Below are positions 9,678 to 19,884 of a stretch of 64,000 nt of DNA, one piece after another. The DNA lies in contig QFXH01000004.1 of assembly GCA_003402345.1 (NCBI GenBank), positions 150,835 through 214,834 of the forward strand, written 5' to 3'. The stretch comes from Candidatus Nitrotoga sp. MKT. Lineage in GTDB: Bacteria > Pseudomonadota > Gammaproteobacteria > Burkholderiales > Gallionellaceae. Below the pieces are notes generated by a model that was not told where the DNA came from, did no database searches, and saw only the letters and a list, made by a program, of their open reading frames with translations. The stretch's first letter is position 1, and every line of letters begins with the position of its first letter. The position numbers and the translations under genes are program-made.

Positions 9678-11053
9678 GTACAATGCAAAAAATGACTGAA
9701 TCTAATCCAAAAATACTGATCGTCGACGATGACACAGACCTGCTAGAACTCCTTTCCATTCGTTTAACGGCTGCTGGATATAAAACTGAATTGGCGCAAA
9801 GCGCCGAAATAGCCCTTAATTACTTGGACATGTCGCGCCCGCAACTTGTTATTAGCGATATGCAAATGAGCGGTATGGATGGAATGAAATTGTTCGAACA
9901 CATTCATCGCACTATACCCACTTTACCCGTAATCATTCTGACAGCACATGGCACTATCCCTGATGCGGTTGCCGCCACACAACGTGGGGTATTCGGCTAT
10001 CTGACCAAACCTTTCGATAGTAAAATTTTGTTAGCCCACGTTGATCAAGCTCTCAGATTAGTGCCGGGCACTGGGCTCCAAAAAGAAGAGTCCCAAGCGG
10101 CGTGGCGCAAAAATATCATCACCCAAAGCGCCGTGATGGAGGATATTCTCACAAAAGCAGAACTCGTCGCAAAAGGCGATGCAAGCGTGCTTATTTACGG
10201 AGAAAGTGGTGCTGGCAAGGAATTATTTGCCCATGCCATTCACGATGCGTCCAAGCGCCATCATCGGCCATTTGTAGCTGTCAACTGCGCTGCAATTCCC
10301 GAACAGTTATTAGAATCAGAATTGTTTGGGCACGTCAAAGGAGCGTTTACTGGCGCTGTTCGCGATCATAAAGGCTTATTTCAATTGGCAGAGGGCGGGA
10401 CACTTCTTCTTGATGAAATTGGCGACATGCCGCTTCCGCTCCAAGTCAAGCTATTACGAGTTCTCCAAGAAAGACAAGTACGTCCTGTAGGATCAGCGCA
10501 GACCATCCCGGTGGACGTACGCATTATCTCCGCTACCCATCGTGACCTTCTAGCTGAAATCGGTACAGGCAGCTTCCGCGAAGACTTATATTATCGACTA
10601 AAAGTCGTAGCGCTAACAATTCCAGCATTGTCACAACGGCGTGAAGACATCCCTATGTTAGCAAAATATTTTCTCAGCTTACTTGGCGCAAAATACGATA
10701 AAAAAATTAATGGATTTTCGCCTGATGCAATGGAAATGCTGGTGCGCGCCTCATGGCCTGGCAACGTGCGGCAACTGATGAATATTGTCGAACAATGCGT
10801 TGTTTTAAGCACTGCTCCACTCATTTCTTCCGTGCTGGTATACGATGCCATGCAAAAAGAAGAAGAAGGGTTAGTTTCGTTCGAAGATGCGCGTAGGCAT
10901 TTCGAAAGGGATTATCTAGTACGTGTGTTAAAAATTACGGCAGGTAATGTAACTAAAGCTGCGGGTTTAGCCAAACGCAACCGAACCGAGTTCTATAAAT
11001 TACTCCAGAGACATCAGCTCGATCCATCGATTTTCAAACAGTCACAAAGTTAA
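9674..11053 (+). CDS. glrR: Sigma54-dependent response regulator, GlrR/QseF type
   Basis: A 459-residue regulator in NtrC architecture. Receiver domain residues 13-125 have the acidic DDD triad near 18-20, phospho-acceptor Asp near 62 (SDMQMSGMDG) and Lys in LTKPFD. The AAA+ domain (about 150-380) has GESGAGKE Walker A, the sigma54-contacting GAFTGA loop and LLLDEIGDMP Walker B. A Fis-type helix-turn-helix closes it (GNVTKAAGLAKRNRTEFYKLL). It should activate sigma54 promoters after phosphorylation by the upstream kinase. The frame begins at TTG 9674, overlapping the previous stop; an in-frame ATG at 9683 is an alternative start. Confidence 0.9.
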   Translation: MSTMQKMTESNPKILIVDDDTDLLELLSIRLTAAGYKTELAQSAEIALNYLDMSRPQLVISDMQMSGMDGMKLFEHIHRTIPTLPVIILTAHGTIPDAVAATQRGVFGYLTKPFDSKILLAHVDQALRLVPGTGLQKEESQAAWRKNIITQSAVMEDILTKAELVAKGDASVLIYGESGAGKELFAHAIHDASKRHHRPFVAVNCAAIPEQLLESELFGHVKGAFTGAVRDHKGLFQLAEGGTLLLDEIGDMPLPLQVKLLRVLQERQVRPVGSAQTIPVDVRIISATHRDLLAEIGTGSFREDLYYRLKVVALTIPALSQRREDIPMLAKYFLSLLGAKYDKKINGFSPDAMEMLVRASWPGNVRQLMNIVEQCVVLSTAPLISSVLVYDAMQKEEEGLVSFEDARRHFERDYLVRVLKITAGNVTKAAGLAKRNRTEFYKLLQRHQLDPSIFKQSQS

Positions 11054-11298
11054 TCAGTTCAGAATCAATACCCAAAGGGATTTATATACAGGAATTTCGG
11101 AGACAAACAGCGCACCTACTTTATCTTAAAGTATTTACTTTCTGTATGTTACAAAAATACCTGATTCTATTTTTTCCAATCTACCTCAAAACATATAAAA
11201 ATAAAAAATGAACAGGCTATAAGCTGTCAAACCAAAAAATCTTCTCTATTTCCGACATATTAACACTCATTAAACGCAGGATTTATGGAAATAAAAAA

Positions 11299-11326
11299 TT
11301 GACAATTTCACCAATCTGCCTACAAT
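11299..11326 (+). promoter_or_regulatory. Sigma70 promoter of tRNA-Lys
   Basis: TTGACA at 11299-11304 and TACAAT at 11321-11326 are separated by 16 bp, with the tRNA beginning 14 bp after the -10 box. This is a near-consensus housekeeping promoter. Confidence 0.75.
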
Positions 11327-11339
11327 TCAACCCTCAAAT

Positions 11340-11415
11340 GGGTTGTTAGCTCAGTTGGTAGAGCATCGGACTCTTAATCCGCTGGTCGAGCGTTCGAGCC
11401 GCTCACAACCCACCA
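11340..11415 (+). tRNA. tRNA-Lys (anticodon CUU)
   Basis: The 76-nt cloverleaf has acceptor arm GGGTTGT pairing with ACAACCC, D arm GCTC/GAGC, anticodon loop CTCTTAA with CUU at its centre, and T arm GAGCG-TTCGAGC-CGCTC. CCA is encoded at the 3' end. The outermost pair of the anticodon stem is mismatched. The CUU species reads AAG codons; a UUU isoacceptor must exist elsewhere. Confidence 0.93.
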
Positions 11416-11672
11416 AAAACCGATAAAAATATCAATAAGTTACGAATCATCTTTACTGTCAAAAAGCAATACTTACTCCGCAAAAACAAAAACGGCGCTG
11501 AACTTTCCAGTAAATTCGGACGGTTAAAATCAATTACGGAGCCACTTAGGCTCCGCTTCCAGCAACGCAGCCGCCCCACCAAACAACCTAAGCGCATCAA
11601 ATGTAATTGCGCCCTAGCTCCAGTCATGCCATCTTCGATACACACACCTATAGAAACAATCAGCTTCATCCC

Positions 11673-12254
11673 TTATTTATTCTGTTGTAACATTTCCCGC
11701 ACGGGTCGAAAACTTCTTCTATGTTCGGCGGAAACGCCATGCATTTTCAATGCCATCAGATGTGCCTCTGTCGCGTAGCCCTTGTGTGCAGCAAAACCAT
11801 ACTGTGGCTGGACATGATGCAGCAATAGCATTGCTGCATCACGCGCGGTTTTAGCCAATATAGATGCTGCAGAGATGGACATAACAGTGCTATCTCCCCG
11901 CACAATGGCACGGCTCGGTATGCCCGTATCTGGGCAATACAGGCCATCAACCAAAATCTCATGTGGGCGGATCTGAAGCATTTCAATTGCACGGCGCATA
12001 GCCAACAAACTCGCACGCAAAATATTGATTGAATCAATCTCTTTAACTGAAGCTTCTGCAATCGCCCACGCTACGGCATGTTGCTTTATCTCCAATGCCA
12101 GATAATCACGCCGCTTTTCGCTGAGCTTCTTGGAATCGTCCAATCCCTCTATTGGCCGGCTGCTGTCCAATATTACAGCAGCGGCATAGACTGGTCCGGC
12201 TAACGGGCCGCGGCCAGCTTCATCCACACCACAAATAAACAAGTTGTTTTTCAC
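11673..12254 (-). CDS. rnhB: Ribonuclease HII
   Basis: A 193-residue enzyme. [24 protein letters not shown] gives the first catalytic Asp-Glu pair; KTARD and [11 protein letters not shown] are further RNase HII blocks. It removes ribonucleotides and RNA primers from DNA-RNA hybrids in the cytoplasm. It is the last gene of the lpx cluster, 12 bp after lpxB, a common arrangement in proteobacteria. Normal length for the family. Confidence 0.95.
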   Translation of the reverse strand: MKNNLFICGVDEAGRGPLAGPVYAAAVILDSSRPIEGLDDSKKLSEKRRDYLALEIKQHAVAWAIAEASVKEIDSINILRASLLAMRRAIEMLQIRPHEILVDGLYCPDTGIPSRAIVRGDSTVMSISAASILAKTARDAAMLLLHHVQPQYGFAAHKGYATEAHLMALKMHGVSAEHRRSFRPVREMLQQNK

Positions 12255-12266
12255 TTAACATTCCTC

Positions 12267-13418
12267 CTACATACCCAAATACGGCAGGATAGCTTGTGCC
12301 GCCTTGTGTGCGTTGCCCTGCCTAAGCGTAGAATGCATATTGGTGAAAATTGATTCCAATTCAGTAACTGCCTGCTCATTAGAAAGCCAATTTAATAGTG
12401 CCTGCGCAAGATTCTCCGGTGTTGCATCGTTCTGCAATAGTTCCGGCACGACAAACTTACCTGCGAGTATGTTTGGAAGGCCAAAATATGGTTGGTATGC
12501 CTTGGGTTTCAATAGCCAATATGACAAGGCTGGCATCTTGTAAGTAATGACCATAGGACGTTTGAGCAACGCAACTTCTAGCGTAGCGGTACCCGATGCA
12601 ACCAGCACAACATCTGCGGTAATTATCGCATCGTGCGCATGGCCAAATAGGATTCTGATTGGTAAACTTTGTCCACCACAACGCCTCAAGATTTCCTCAA
12701 AAATACGGCGTGTTTCGACGGTCGCCAATGGGACAAGAAAGAGTGCCTCAGGCAATTTTCGTAAAATAATTCTCGCGGTGTCAATAAAGGTCACAGCCAG
12801 ATTTCGAACCTCACTCTGACGGCTTCCTGGCAAAAAGGCGAACACTTTACTTTGTATGGGCAAGCGCATCTGTTCGCGCATTGCGTTCCGATTGGGTTCC
12901 AATGGCAACATATCGGCCAAAGGGTGCCCGACATAGGTTACCGGAATGCCTTCTTTTTCATATAGTGGTGGTTCAAAAGGAAATAACGCCAGCATATGCG
13001 ACACCGCACGCTTAATTTTATGGATGCGTTCGCCGCGCCACGCCCAAATAGATGGACTAACGTAATGTATGGTGGGAATACCATGCTCCTTAAGCTTTAA
13101 CTCAAGATCGAGATTAAAATCTGGCGCATCAATACCTATAAATAAATCCGGTGGATGTGCATAGAAATACGCTCGAAGCTTACGGCGTATGTCCATTATT
13201 TCACGATAATGCCTCAGCACTTCGACGTAACCACGCACCGCAAGTTTTTCCTGCGCAAATAACACTTGCATACCAACTGCCTGCATCTTAGGGCCACCAA
13301 TTCCGATGAATATTACATCGGGTACGGCTCGTTTTAATTCCTCCATCATATGGCTAGCAAGCAAATCACCTGAAGCTTCACCGGCAACAATGCCGATCAC
13401 TTTTACTTGCTGTGCCAT
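12267..13418 (-). CDS. lpxB: Lipid-A-disaccharide synthase
   Basis: A 383-residue glycosyltransferase (GT19) with the N-terminal GEASGDLLASHMM block, the HYVSPSIWAWRGERIHKIK region near 120 and a GSRQSEVRNL nucleotide-binding block near 197. It condenses UDP-2,3-diacylglucosamine with lipid X to form the lipid A disaccharide at the inner face of the cytoplasmic membrane. It lies between lpxA (9 bp) and rnhB (12 bp) and is cotranscribed with them. Confidence 0.95.
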   Translation of the reverse strand: MAQQVKVIGIVAGEASGDLLASHMMEELKRAVPDVIFIGIGGPKMQAVGMQVLFAQEKLAVRGYVEVLRHYREIMDIRRKLRAYFYAHPPDLFIGIDAPDFNLDLELKLKEHGIPTIHYVSPSIWAWRGERIHKIKRAVSHMLALFPFEPPLYEKEGIPVTYVGHPLADMLPLEPNRNAMREQMRLPIQSKVFAFLPGSRQSEVRNLAVTFIDTARIILRKLPEALFLVPLATVETRRIFEEILRRCGGQSLPIRILFGHAHDAIITADVVLVASGTATLEVALLKRPMVITYKMPALSYWLLKPKAYQPYFGLPNILAGKFVVPELLQNDATPENLAQALLNWLSNEQAVTELESIFTNMHSTLRQGNAHKAAQAILPYLGM

Positions 13419-13427
13419 ATAACCAGA

Positions 13428-14198
13428 TTAACGAATGATGCCGCGTTGCGAACGACCCAGAAAATTAACCAATTCATTTAGATCTGGATATTCCGCTGCT
13501 TGGTCTTCAATGACTACTTTAGCCTGCTCTAAGGTCAACCCAGATTTGTACAAGGTTTTGTAAGCACGCTTGATCGCCATTACTGCTGCATTTGAAAAAC
13601 CACGCCTCTTCAGACCTACCGAATTAATACCATGAGGGGCAGTAGGGTTGCCAGCGGCAGTGATATAGGGCGGAACGTCTTGCGAAAGAACAGCGCCCAT
13701 TCCAGTAATTGCATGCATACCAATCTGACAGAACTGGTGTACCATGGAAAATCCTCCCAGGATTACATAGTCATCAATCTTGACGTGCCCGGCCAGCGTT
13801 GCATTGTTGGCGAAAATTGTATGGCTCCCGATCTGACAGTCATGCGCCAAATGCACATAGGCCATAATCCAATTATCGTTCCCAATACGCGTCACGCCAG
13901 CATCTTGCGAAGTACCTATATTAAAGGTACAAAATTCGCGAATGGTATTGTTATTACCAATTTCCAGTCGAGTCGGCTCACCAGCATACTTCTTATCTTG
14001 CGGGATTTCACCTAGTGAACAAAATTGGAATATACGGTTGTCCTGGCCGATACTGGTATGTCCACCAATTACTACATGTGGTCCGACATGAGTATTTTCG
14101 CCAATCTCGACATATTCGCCGATGATTGAATATGCACCCACCTCAACGTTATCTGCCAATTTGGCATTGGGGTGAATAATGGCTGTCGGGTGAAACAT
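13428..14198 (-). CDS. lpxA: UDP-N-acetylglucosamine O-acyltransferase
   Basis: About 256 residues of left-handed beta-helix hexapeptide repeats, starting [21 protein letters not shown]. The catalytic His region is in AYVHLAHDCQIG, and a helical C-terminus follows GGFSMVHQFCQIG. It catalyses the first lipid A step, acyl transfer from ACP to UDP-GlcNAc. The ATG at 14198 is chosen because it overlaps the fabZ stop by one base (TAATG) and matches family N-termini; an upstream in-frame start at 14219 would add seven residues inside fabZ. Confidence 0.95.
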   Translation of the reverse strand: MFHPTAIIHPNAKLADNVEVGAYSIIGEYVEIGENTHVGPHVVIGGHTSIGQDNRIFQFCSLGEIPQDKKYAGEPTRLEIGNNNTIREFCTFNIGTSQDAGVTRIGNDNWIMAYVHLAHDCQIGSHTIFANNATLAGHVKIDDYVILGGFSMVHQFCQIGMHAITGMGAVLSQDVPPYITAAGNPTAPHGINSVGLKRRGFSNAAVMAIKRAYKTLYKSGLTLEQAKVVIEDQAAEYPDLNELVNFLGRSQRGIIR

Positions 14199-14650
14199 TA
14201 CAATTCCCGCACCGTACACATTAGTTCAGCCTCTGTCACAACCTGCCCATTTACTTCCGCAGTAGCAGAAAACTTCCATAAGCCACGCAAATTACGGAGG
14301 AACGATACCTTTAGAATGAGTTGATCGCCCGCAATCACTGGTTTCTTGAAACGTGCCCCGTCAATGCCAACAAAATAATAAACTGATTTATCGTCCGGCT
14401 TGGTACCTGAAGTCTTAAACACCAAGATTGCTGCAGCTTGGGCCATAGCTTCGACAATCAATACGCCAGGCATAACCGGATGATGCGGGAAATGGCCGCC
14501 AAAAAAAGGTTCATTAATGCTGACATTTTTTACTGCTACGATATCCTTACCAAGATCATATGACAGCACACGATCAATTAACAAAAAAGGGTAGCGGTGC
14601 GGCAAGTATTCCAAAACCTCATAGATGTCCATTTGGGTGTCTGTACTCAT
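14198..14650 (-). CDS. fabZ: 3-hydroxyacyl-ACP dehydratase
   Basis: A 150-residue hot-dog-fold dehydratase with [13 protein letters not shown], and the catalytic block [25 protein letters not shown], in which the His of GGHFP and the Glu of VEAMAQ form the active site. It dehydrates beta-hydroxyacyl-ACP in fatty-acid elongation and balances the pool used by LpxA/LpxD. It overlaps lpxD by 4 bp and lpxA by 1 bp, so all three are translationally coupled. Confidence 0.95.
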   Translation of the reverse strand: MSTDTQMDIYEVLEYLPHRYPFLLIDRVLSYDLGKDIVAVKNVSINEPFFGGHFPHHPVMPGVLIVEAMAQAAAILVFKTSGTKPDDKSVYYFVGIDGARFKKPVIAGDQLILKVSFLRNLRGLWKFSATAEVNGQVVTEAELMCTVREL

Positions 14651-15690
14651 GAACGTTCCTTTCTTAAAGTCTCAATCTCTTGCTGCAGCATTTTTATTTT
14701 GCTGGCTAATTCATCCAAATGACGCAGCTGGGCTGCATTTTTTTGCCACACTTTATGCGAACTGAATGGAAAAATTCCAGTATAGGTACCCGGTTCCCGG
14801 ATAGATTTTCCGATCATCGTATATGAAGAAATTTCGACATGATCCGATATCTGTGTATGTCCTAAAATACCGGTACCACCACCGATACGACAATGGCGCC
14901 CGATAATTGCGCTACCTGCAATGCCAACACATCCAGCAATGGCGGTATGTGCACCAATGCGAACATTGTGCGCAATCTGAATCAGGTTATCCAACTTGAC
15001 TCCTTCTTCGATCACGGTATCATCCAACGCACCACGATCGATAGTAGTATTCGCGCCGATCTCCACATCATCACCAATGACCACGCGCCCAATCTGCGGA
15101 ATTTTCAGCCAGCGGCCTTCATCCATCGCCAGACCAAAACCATCTGCGCCAATCACAACACCGGAGTGCACAATTAATCTGTTTCCCAGCACACAATTGT
15201 TGTATACCACCACACGTGGGTACAGACGAGTATCGGTACCGATGGATACCCTGGCACCAATACTGCATCCTGCCATAATTGCACTGCCAGCTCCTACCTT
15301 GGTGTCTGCACCGATCATCACATTCGGACCAATATAGGCACTGGGATCAATTTGAACACCTTCTTCAACCACAGCACTGGGATGAACGCCCGGAACTATT
15401 GAATCCAGTGGATTTAAAAATGCTGACACCTTAGCAAAATAAAGATAAGGATTATCACTTACGATGCGGGGTAGCGGTGTCGCCTCTGAATCTGCCGTGC
15501 TGACGATTATTGCACTGGCACGGGTATTAGCAAGAAGTGGGCGATATTTTGCACTTGCCAGAAACGTGAGTTGCCCCACCTTCGCGCTTTCCAGCGTAGC
15601 TACTTGATTAACAGTTATTTCGGTATTTCCCAGCAACTGACCACCAAAGTGCGCTGCAATTTCCTTAAGGTTATAATCCTTTCTCTTCAT
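14647..15690 (-). CDS. lpxD: UDP-3-O-(3-hydroxyacyl)glucosamine N-acyltransferase
   Basis: 347 residues. An N-terminal uridine-binding domain (about 1-100) is followed by a long hexapeptide-repeat beta-helix and a C-terminal helix ([23 protein letters not shown]) that packs the trimer. The repeat [23 protein letters not shown] contains the catalytic His of the family. It adds the second acyl chain to the lipid A precursor. It follows skp by 24 bp and overlaps fabZ by 4 bp. Confidence 0.95.
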   Translation of the reverse strand: MKRKDYNLKEIAAHFGGQLLGNTEITVNQVATLESAKVGQLTFLASAKYRPLLANTRASAIIVSTADSEATPLPRIVSDNPYLYFAKVSAFLNPLDSIVPGVHPSAVVEEGVQIDPSAYIGPNVMIGADTKVGAGSAIMAGCSIGARVSIGTDTRLYPRVVVYNNCVLGNRLIVHSGVVIGADGFGLAMDEGRWLKIPQIGRVVIGDDVEIGANTTIDRGALDDTVIEEGVKLDNLIQIAHNVRIGAHTAIAGCVGIAGSAIIGRHCRIGGGTGILGHTQISDHVEISSYTMIGKSIREPGTYTGIFPFSSHKVWQKNAAQLRHLDELASKIKMLQQEIETLRKERS

Positions 15691-15714
15691 ACGATCCTAA
15701 TTGCTTTCAAAGCG

Positions 15715-16218
15715 TTATTTTTCATTCGCCATATATTTCAAAACTTTTTCGGTAATATCAATATTTGGACTACGATATACCGCCTCCTGCAAAATTAAAT
15801 CGTACTTTTCTTTTTCTGCAAGCGCCTGAATGGCCTTATTAGCATGTTCCAAAACCACTGACATTTCCTCATTTTTGCGGAGATTCAGATCTTCACTGAA
15901 ACCACGTTGCATGCGCTGCAGATTCATATTGAGATTGGCCAGTTCACGTTCCTTGTTGCGTTTTTCAGCATCTGGCAGGGTCAGCCCCTCCTTTTCCATG
16001 AAAATTTGAATATCTTTTACCTGTTTGGCAACTTTCTTAATCTCTTGATCACGTCCGGAAAACTCTTTTTCAATTTTTTTCTCGGCCTTCACAGCAGGGG
16101 CAGATTCCCGCAAAATTCGTTCAGTATTTACTATACCGACCCGAAAATCGGCCGCTAATGATTGCGTACAGCCAACCAACAACAATACCTGGATAAATCT
16201 CATAGTTAACATATTCAT
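15715..16218 (-). CDS. skp: Periplasmic chaperone Skp/OmpH
   Basis: A 167-residue protein with a signal peptide (MRFIQVLLLVGCTQSLAA, mature part beginning near DFRVGIVNTERIL). The rest is long charged alpha-helical coiled coil, as in the tentacles of the Skp trimer. It keeps unfolded outer-membrane proteins soluble in the periplasm before they reach BamA. It lies 20 bp downstream of bamA, the standard arrangement. The start is 16218 or the internal ATG five residues on (16203); the latter gives the neater signal peptide. Confidence 0.92.
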   Translation of the reverse strand: MNMLTMRFIQVLLLVGCTQSLAADFRVGIVNTERILRESAPAVKAEKKIEKEFSGRDQEIKKVAKQVKDIQIFMEKEGLTLPDAEKRNKERELANLNMNLQRMQRGFSEDLNLRKNEEMSVVLEHANKAIQALAEKEKYDLILQEAVYRSPNIDITEKVLKYMANEK

Positions 16219-16238
16219 TTTTCTCCTACCCCAATTTT

Positions 16239-18515
16239 TTAAAATAGCGAACCCAAGGTAAACTGGAATTGTTGCAATTTATCACCAAATTGTTTGTTTA
16301 GTGGTACACCTACGCTAATTTTTAGTGGACCCATCGGCGATACCCAAGTAACGGCGACACCAGTAGAATAGCGTAAGCTGTCAGCTGCTGTAAGGCCTGG
16401 GCCAAACACCGCGCCTGCATCAAAAAAAGTACTCAAACGCACTGACCTGTCCTTGTTCATTCCGGGCATGGGAAATAGTAATTCAGCATTTCCGACTATG
16501 CGCCTTGTGCCACCCAAGGAATTATTATTTATATCCTTCGATCCAATAGAAAATGGCTTGAAACCACGAACCGAACCTGGCCCACCAGCATAAAAGTTTT
16601 TGAAAAATGGCACTGTTTTGCCGCCATAGCCTTCAGCACCTCCCGCTTCACCATTCAGCATAAGAGTAATATTTTGACTTATCGGGTAAAACCACTGATG
16701 CTGGTAAGTAAGTTTGTAAAACTGTTGATTGGAGATCGGCATAGCCACCTCTACAAAAGCACGTTGCACCGTCCCCACCGTAGTATAAATAGCGCTGTCG
16801 CGGTTATCCCGGCTCCAACCCACCGAACCCAATAAATTGCTCGTGGAAGGCCCAAAGATTCTAACGTAATCTTTCATCTGTAGCGAACTAGTGTCGGTAA
16901 GTGTCAGTTCAGTCTTTTCCGCCGATAGGCCATAATGTGTATTTTCGAAGTCGCTGATTGGTACGCCAAAACGCACTCCTCCACCAATGGTTGATGAAAG
17001 GTATGGGCTAATTGCCGTGAAGGTGGAATTCACATTGCGTTTGTATACATCGAAGCCTCGGCTCATTCCATTATCGGTGTAATAGGGGTTAGTATAAGAT
17101 ACCGAATATACTTGATTAATTTTACCGGTATTAATTTGTGTGGACAGGTTGTTACCGGTACCGAACAAATTTCGTTGCGTGACAGAACCAGTAAACACTA
17201 CCCCAACGTTACTGGATACCCCGGCACCGATCGAAAAATCTCCAGTAGGTTTTTCCTTAACAGCCAGACTAACATCCAGCTGGTCATTTGTGCCCGGCAC
17301 CGGTAATGTCTCAATATTTACTTCACTAAAGAAATCTAAGCGATCGACTTTTTGTTTAGATGTCTTAATTTTAGACGCGGAATACCATGCCCCCTCCATC
17401 TGGCGAAACTCACGCCGAATCACAATGTCGCTAGTCTTAGTGTTACCTGTGATGTCGATATGCCGTACATAAGCCCGCGAACCAGGGTCAACTACAAAGT
17501 TAAACCCTACCTGATGCTTTTCTTTATCGACATCCGGTACCGCATTGACATTAGCGAAAGCGTAACCATCCTCACCCAGGCGATCACCGATTTTCTTGCT
17601 AGAATCGGTCAACTCCTTGCGGGAAAACACATCCCCCGCTTGTACTTTGACCAATTTACGCGTCTCAACATGCGACAAAACATTCTCAGGTCCAGATACT
17701 TTAATATCGGAAACCGTGTACTTAGCACCTTCACTAAGATTAATGGTGATGTAAATGTGCTCTTTATCGGGTGTAATAGAAACTTGGGTAGAGTCTATGG
17801 AAAACTCCAGATAGCCCGCGTCAAGATAAAATGAACGCAGAATTTCCAGATCGGCAGACAGTTTTTGTTTAGAGTATTGATCATTTTTGGTAAACCAGCT
17901 TATCCAGTTTGGAGTACCGAGCTGCATCAAACCTTTCAATTTTTTTTCGCTGAAAGCTTGGTTACCAATAATATTAATTTCCCTGATTTTAGAAGTTTCA
18001 CCCTCAACCACATCAAAAACGATAGCGACGCGGTTACGTTCTAACTCGGTGACAGTAGCGTTGACTTTCACCCCATATTTGCCACGCGCTACATACTGAC
18101 GCTTGAGTTCTTGCTCTGCTTTATCCAAAGCAGATTTGTCGAAAATACGACCATCCGCCAGCCCCACCGACTTAAGATTGTCGCGCAGGGTATCTTTTGG
18201 AAACTCCTTTACCCCATTAATTTCAATGCTAGCGATGGACGGGCGTTCGCGCACCAGCACAATTAACACCCCCTGCTGCATTTCAAGGCGCACGTCCTTG
18301 AAAAAGCCAGTGGCAAACAGTGCACGGATTGCTGCGGCAGCATGTTCATCATCCAGCTTGTCACCAACTTTGACCGGTAAATAACTAAATACAGTGCCTG
18401 CCTCAGTACGTTGTATACCTTCTACACGGATATCTTTAACCACGAAAGGCTCGATGGCTATGGCGGACGCGGCATACAACAACGGGATAAGTCCCGCTAA
18501 ATTTTTCAATTTCAT
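16239..18515 (-). CDS. bamA: Outer-membrane protein assembly factor BamA
   Basis: About 758 residues from the ATG at 18515: signal peptide MKLKNLAGLIPLLYAASAIA, five POTRA domains beginning FVVKDIRVEGIQRTEAGTVF, then a 16-stranded Omp85 barrel. The barrel carries the lid/loop-6 motif GGPGSVRGFKPFSIG (near residue 630) and ends in an aromatic (FQFTLGSLF) for recognition by the machine itself. It is the catalytic core of the BAM complex. The longer frame start at 18563 would put 16 residues before a good signal peptide and is rejected. Confidence 0.95.
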   Translation of the reverse strand: MKLKNLAGLIPLLYAASAIAIEPFVVKDIRVEGIQRTEAGTVFSYLPVKVGDKLDDEHAAAAIRALFATGFFKDVRLEMQQGVLIVLVRERPSIASIEINGVKEFPKDTLRDNLKSVGLADGRIFDKSALDKAEQELKRQYVARGKYGVKVNATVTELERNRVAIVFDVVEGETSKIREINIIGNQAFSEKKLKGLMQLGTPNWISWFTKNDQYSKQKLSADLEILRSFYLDAGYLEFSIDSTQVSITPDKEHIYITINLSEGAKYTVSDIKVSGPENVLSHVETRKLVKVQAGDVFSRKELTDSSKKIGDRLGEDGYAFANVNAVPDVDKEKHQVGFNFVVDPGSRAYVRHIDITGNTKTSDIVIRREFRQMEGAWYSASKIKTSKQKVDRLDFFSEVNIETLPVPGTNDQLDVSLAVKEKPTGDFSIGAGVSSNVGVVFTGSVTQRNLFGTGNNLSTQINTGKINQVYSVSYTNPYYTDNGMSRGFDVYKRNVNSTFTAISPYLSSTIGGGVRFGVPISDFENTHYGLSAEKTELTLTDTSSLQMKDYVRIFGPSTSNLLGSVGWSRDNRDSAIYTTVGTVQRAFVEVAMPISNQQFYKLTYQHQWFYPISQNITLMLNGEAGGAEGYGGKTVPFFKNFYAGGPGSVRGFKPFSIGSKDINNNSLGGTRRIVGNAELLFPMPGMNKDRSVRLSTFFDAGAVFGPGLTAADSLRYSTGVAVTWVSPMGPLKISVGVPLNKQFGDKLQQFQFTLGSLF

Positions 18516-18528
18516 GTATTGTTTCAAC

Positions 18529-19884
18529 CTAAAACAGGCGGCTAAAGTCGTTAAACAACGCAAGAGCCATCAAGGTAACGAGCAGCGCGATACCAATTTT
18601 TTGCCCGGCTTCCCAAACCATCTCGGATATCGGACCGCCCTTAATTAACTCGGCCATATAATACAGCAAATGTCCCCCATCCAATAAAGGGATAGGCAAC
18701 AAATTCAATACCCCGAGGCTAATACTGATCAACGCCAGAAAACTTAGGTATGCGGCTACACCCATCTGTGCGGACTGTCCCGCATAATCAGCAATGGTAA
18801 TGGGGCCACTCAGATTTTTCAGCGACATCTCACCTATTACAATTTTGCCCAACGTCTTCAAACTTACCTTAGCAATTTCCCACGTTTTTCGTACGGCATG
18901 TCCGAATGCCGCAAACGGTGAATAATGCACTGTAGTCAACATGGCATCAAACTCATGCCGGTCTATGCGCGGTGCAGCTCCAATCTTACCGACCGTTATA
19001 TCCGCTTCGCTGCTTACTTCAGGTGTAAGATAAAAAACCTGTAGTGGCGCGCCTTTTCGTTCAATTTCTAACTGAAGCGGCTGTCCTGGATGGCCACGCA
19101 CTGCTGTCACCAAGTCTTTCCAGTCCCCGATATACTTTCCATTTACACGCACGATTTTATCGTCTGGAAGTAGCCCTGCACGTTGGGCAACCCCGCCTTC
19201 TACCAATTTTCCGATAACAGGACGCACCAGCGGCTGATAGGGTTGCAAACCGAGAAAGTGCAAAAAATCTTCATTCATATCACCCGAGGTGAGTGTTTTT
19301 AGATTGAGCACATGCCAGACTATATCCCCTTGTGCAGTGCGCGCTTCTATGCGCGCTTCGGTAGCACCTTGCAGAGCGAGATCTAATATAACCCAGCTTA
19401 CCTGCTCCCAACTTGGAATAGCTTGCTCATTAATGCTAACGATGGTTTCCTGCACTTGCAGGGACGCTGCTGCTGCAGCGGTATTCGGCAATACTTCCCC
19501 CAGCACAGGTTTAAGGCTAGGCACGCCATAGATGAATAGCGCCCAGAATAGTAAAATAGCCAGCAACAGGTTGGCCACCGGCCCCGCTACCACAATAGCC
19601 ATGCGCTGTAGCACAGGCTGGCGATTGAATGCATGTTGTAGCTCATGCTCCGCCACTTTACCTTCACGCTCATCCAGCATCTTGACATAACCACCTAAGG
19701 GAATGGCGGAGACTACCCAATCTGTCTCGCTATTTGCGAAACGTTTAGTGTAGATTGCCTTGCCAAAGCCAACTGAAAAACGCAACACCTTCACTCCGCA
19801 TAATCGTGCTACCCAGTAGTGACCCATCTCATGGATCACTACAAGTATTGCTATCGCAACAATGAAAGCCAACAACGTAATCAT
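18529..19884 (-). CDS. rseP: Site-2 protease RseP
   Basis: About 451 residues. Catalytic zinc motif HEMGH in the first TM segment, two central PDZ domains, and the second metal-ligand motif [14 protein letters not shown] near residue 395, followed by the last TM segments. It cleaves RseA within the membrane in the sigmaE envelope-stress cascade and also clears signal peptides. The ATG at 19884 overlaps the dxr stop in ATGA and gives [19 protein letters not shown]; a TTG nine bases upstream is a weaker alternative. Confidence 0.94.
   Translation of the reverse strand: MITLLAFIVAIAILVVIHEMGHYWVARLCGVKVLRFSVGFGKAIYTKRFANSETDWVVSAIPLGGYVKMLDEREGKVAEHELQHAFNRQPVLQRMAIVVAGPVANLLLAILLFWALFIYGVPSLKPVLGEVLPNTAAAAASLQVQETIVSINEQAIPSWEQVSWVILDLALQGATEARIEARTAQGDIVWHVLNLKTLTSGDMNEDFLHFLGLQPYQPLVRPVIGKLVEGGVAQRAGLLPDDKIVRVNGKYIGDWKDLVTAVRGHPGQPLQLEIERKGAPLQVFYLTPEVSSEADITVGKIGAAPRIDRHEFDAMLTTVHYSPFAAFGHAVRKTWEIAKVSLKTLGKIVIGEMSLKNLSGPITIADYAGQSAQMGVAAYLSFLALISISLGVLNLLPIPLLDGGHLLYYMAELIKGGPISEMVWEAGQKIGIALLVTLMALALFNDFSRLF

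Noticed and set aside
11403..11669. 88-codon minus-strand frame between tRNA-Lys and rnhB
   Set aside because: No recognisable family, and its end runs into the tRNA 3' end. Treated as non-coding.
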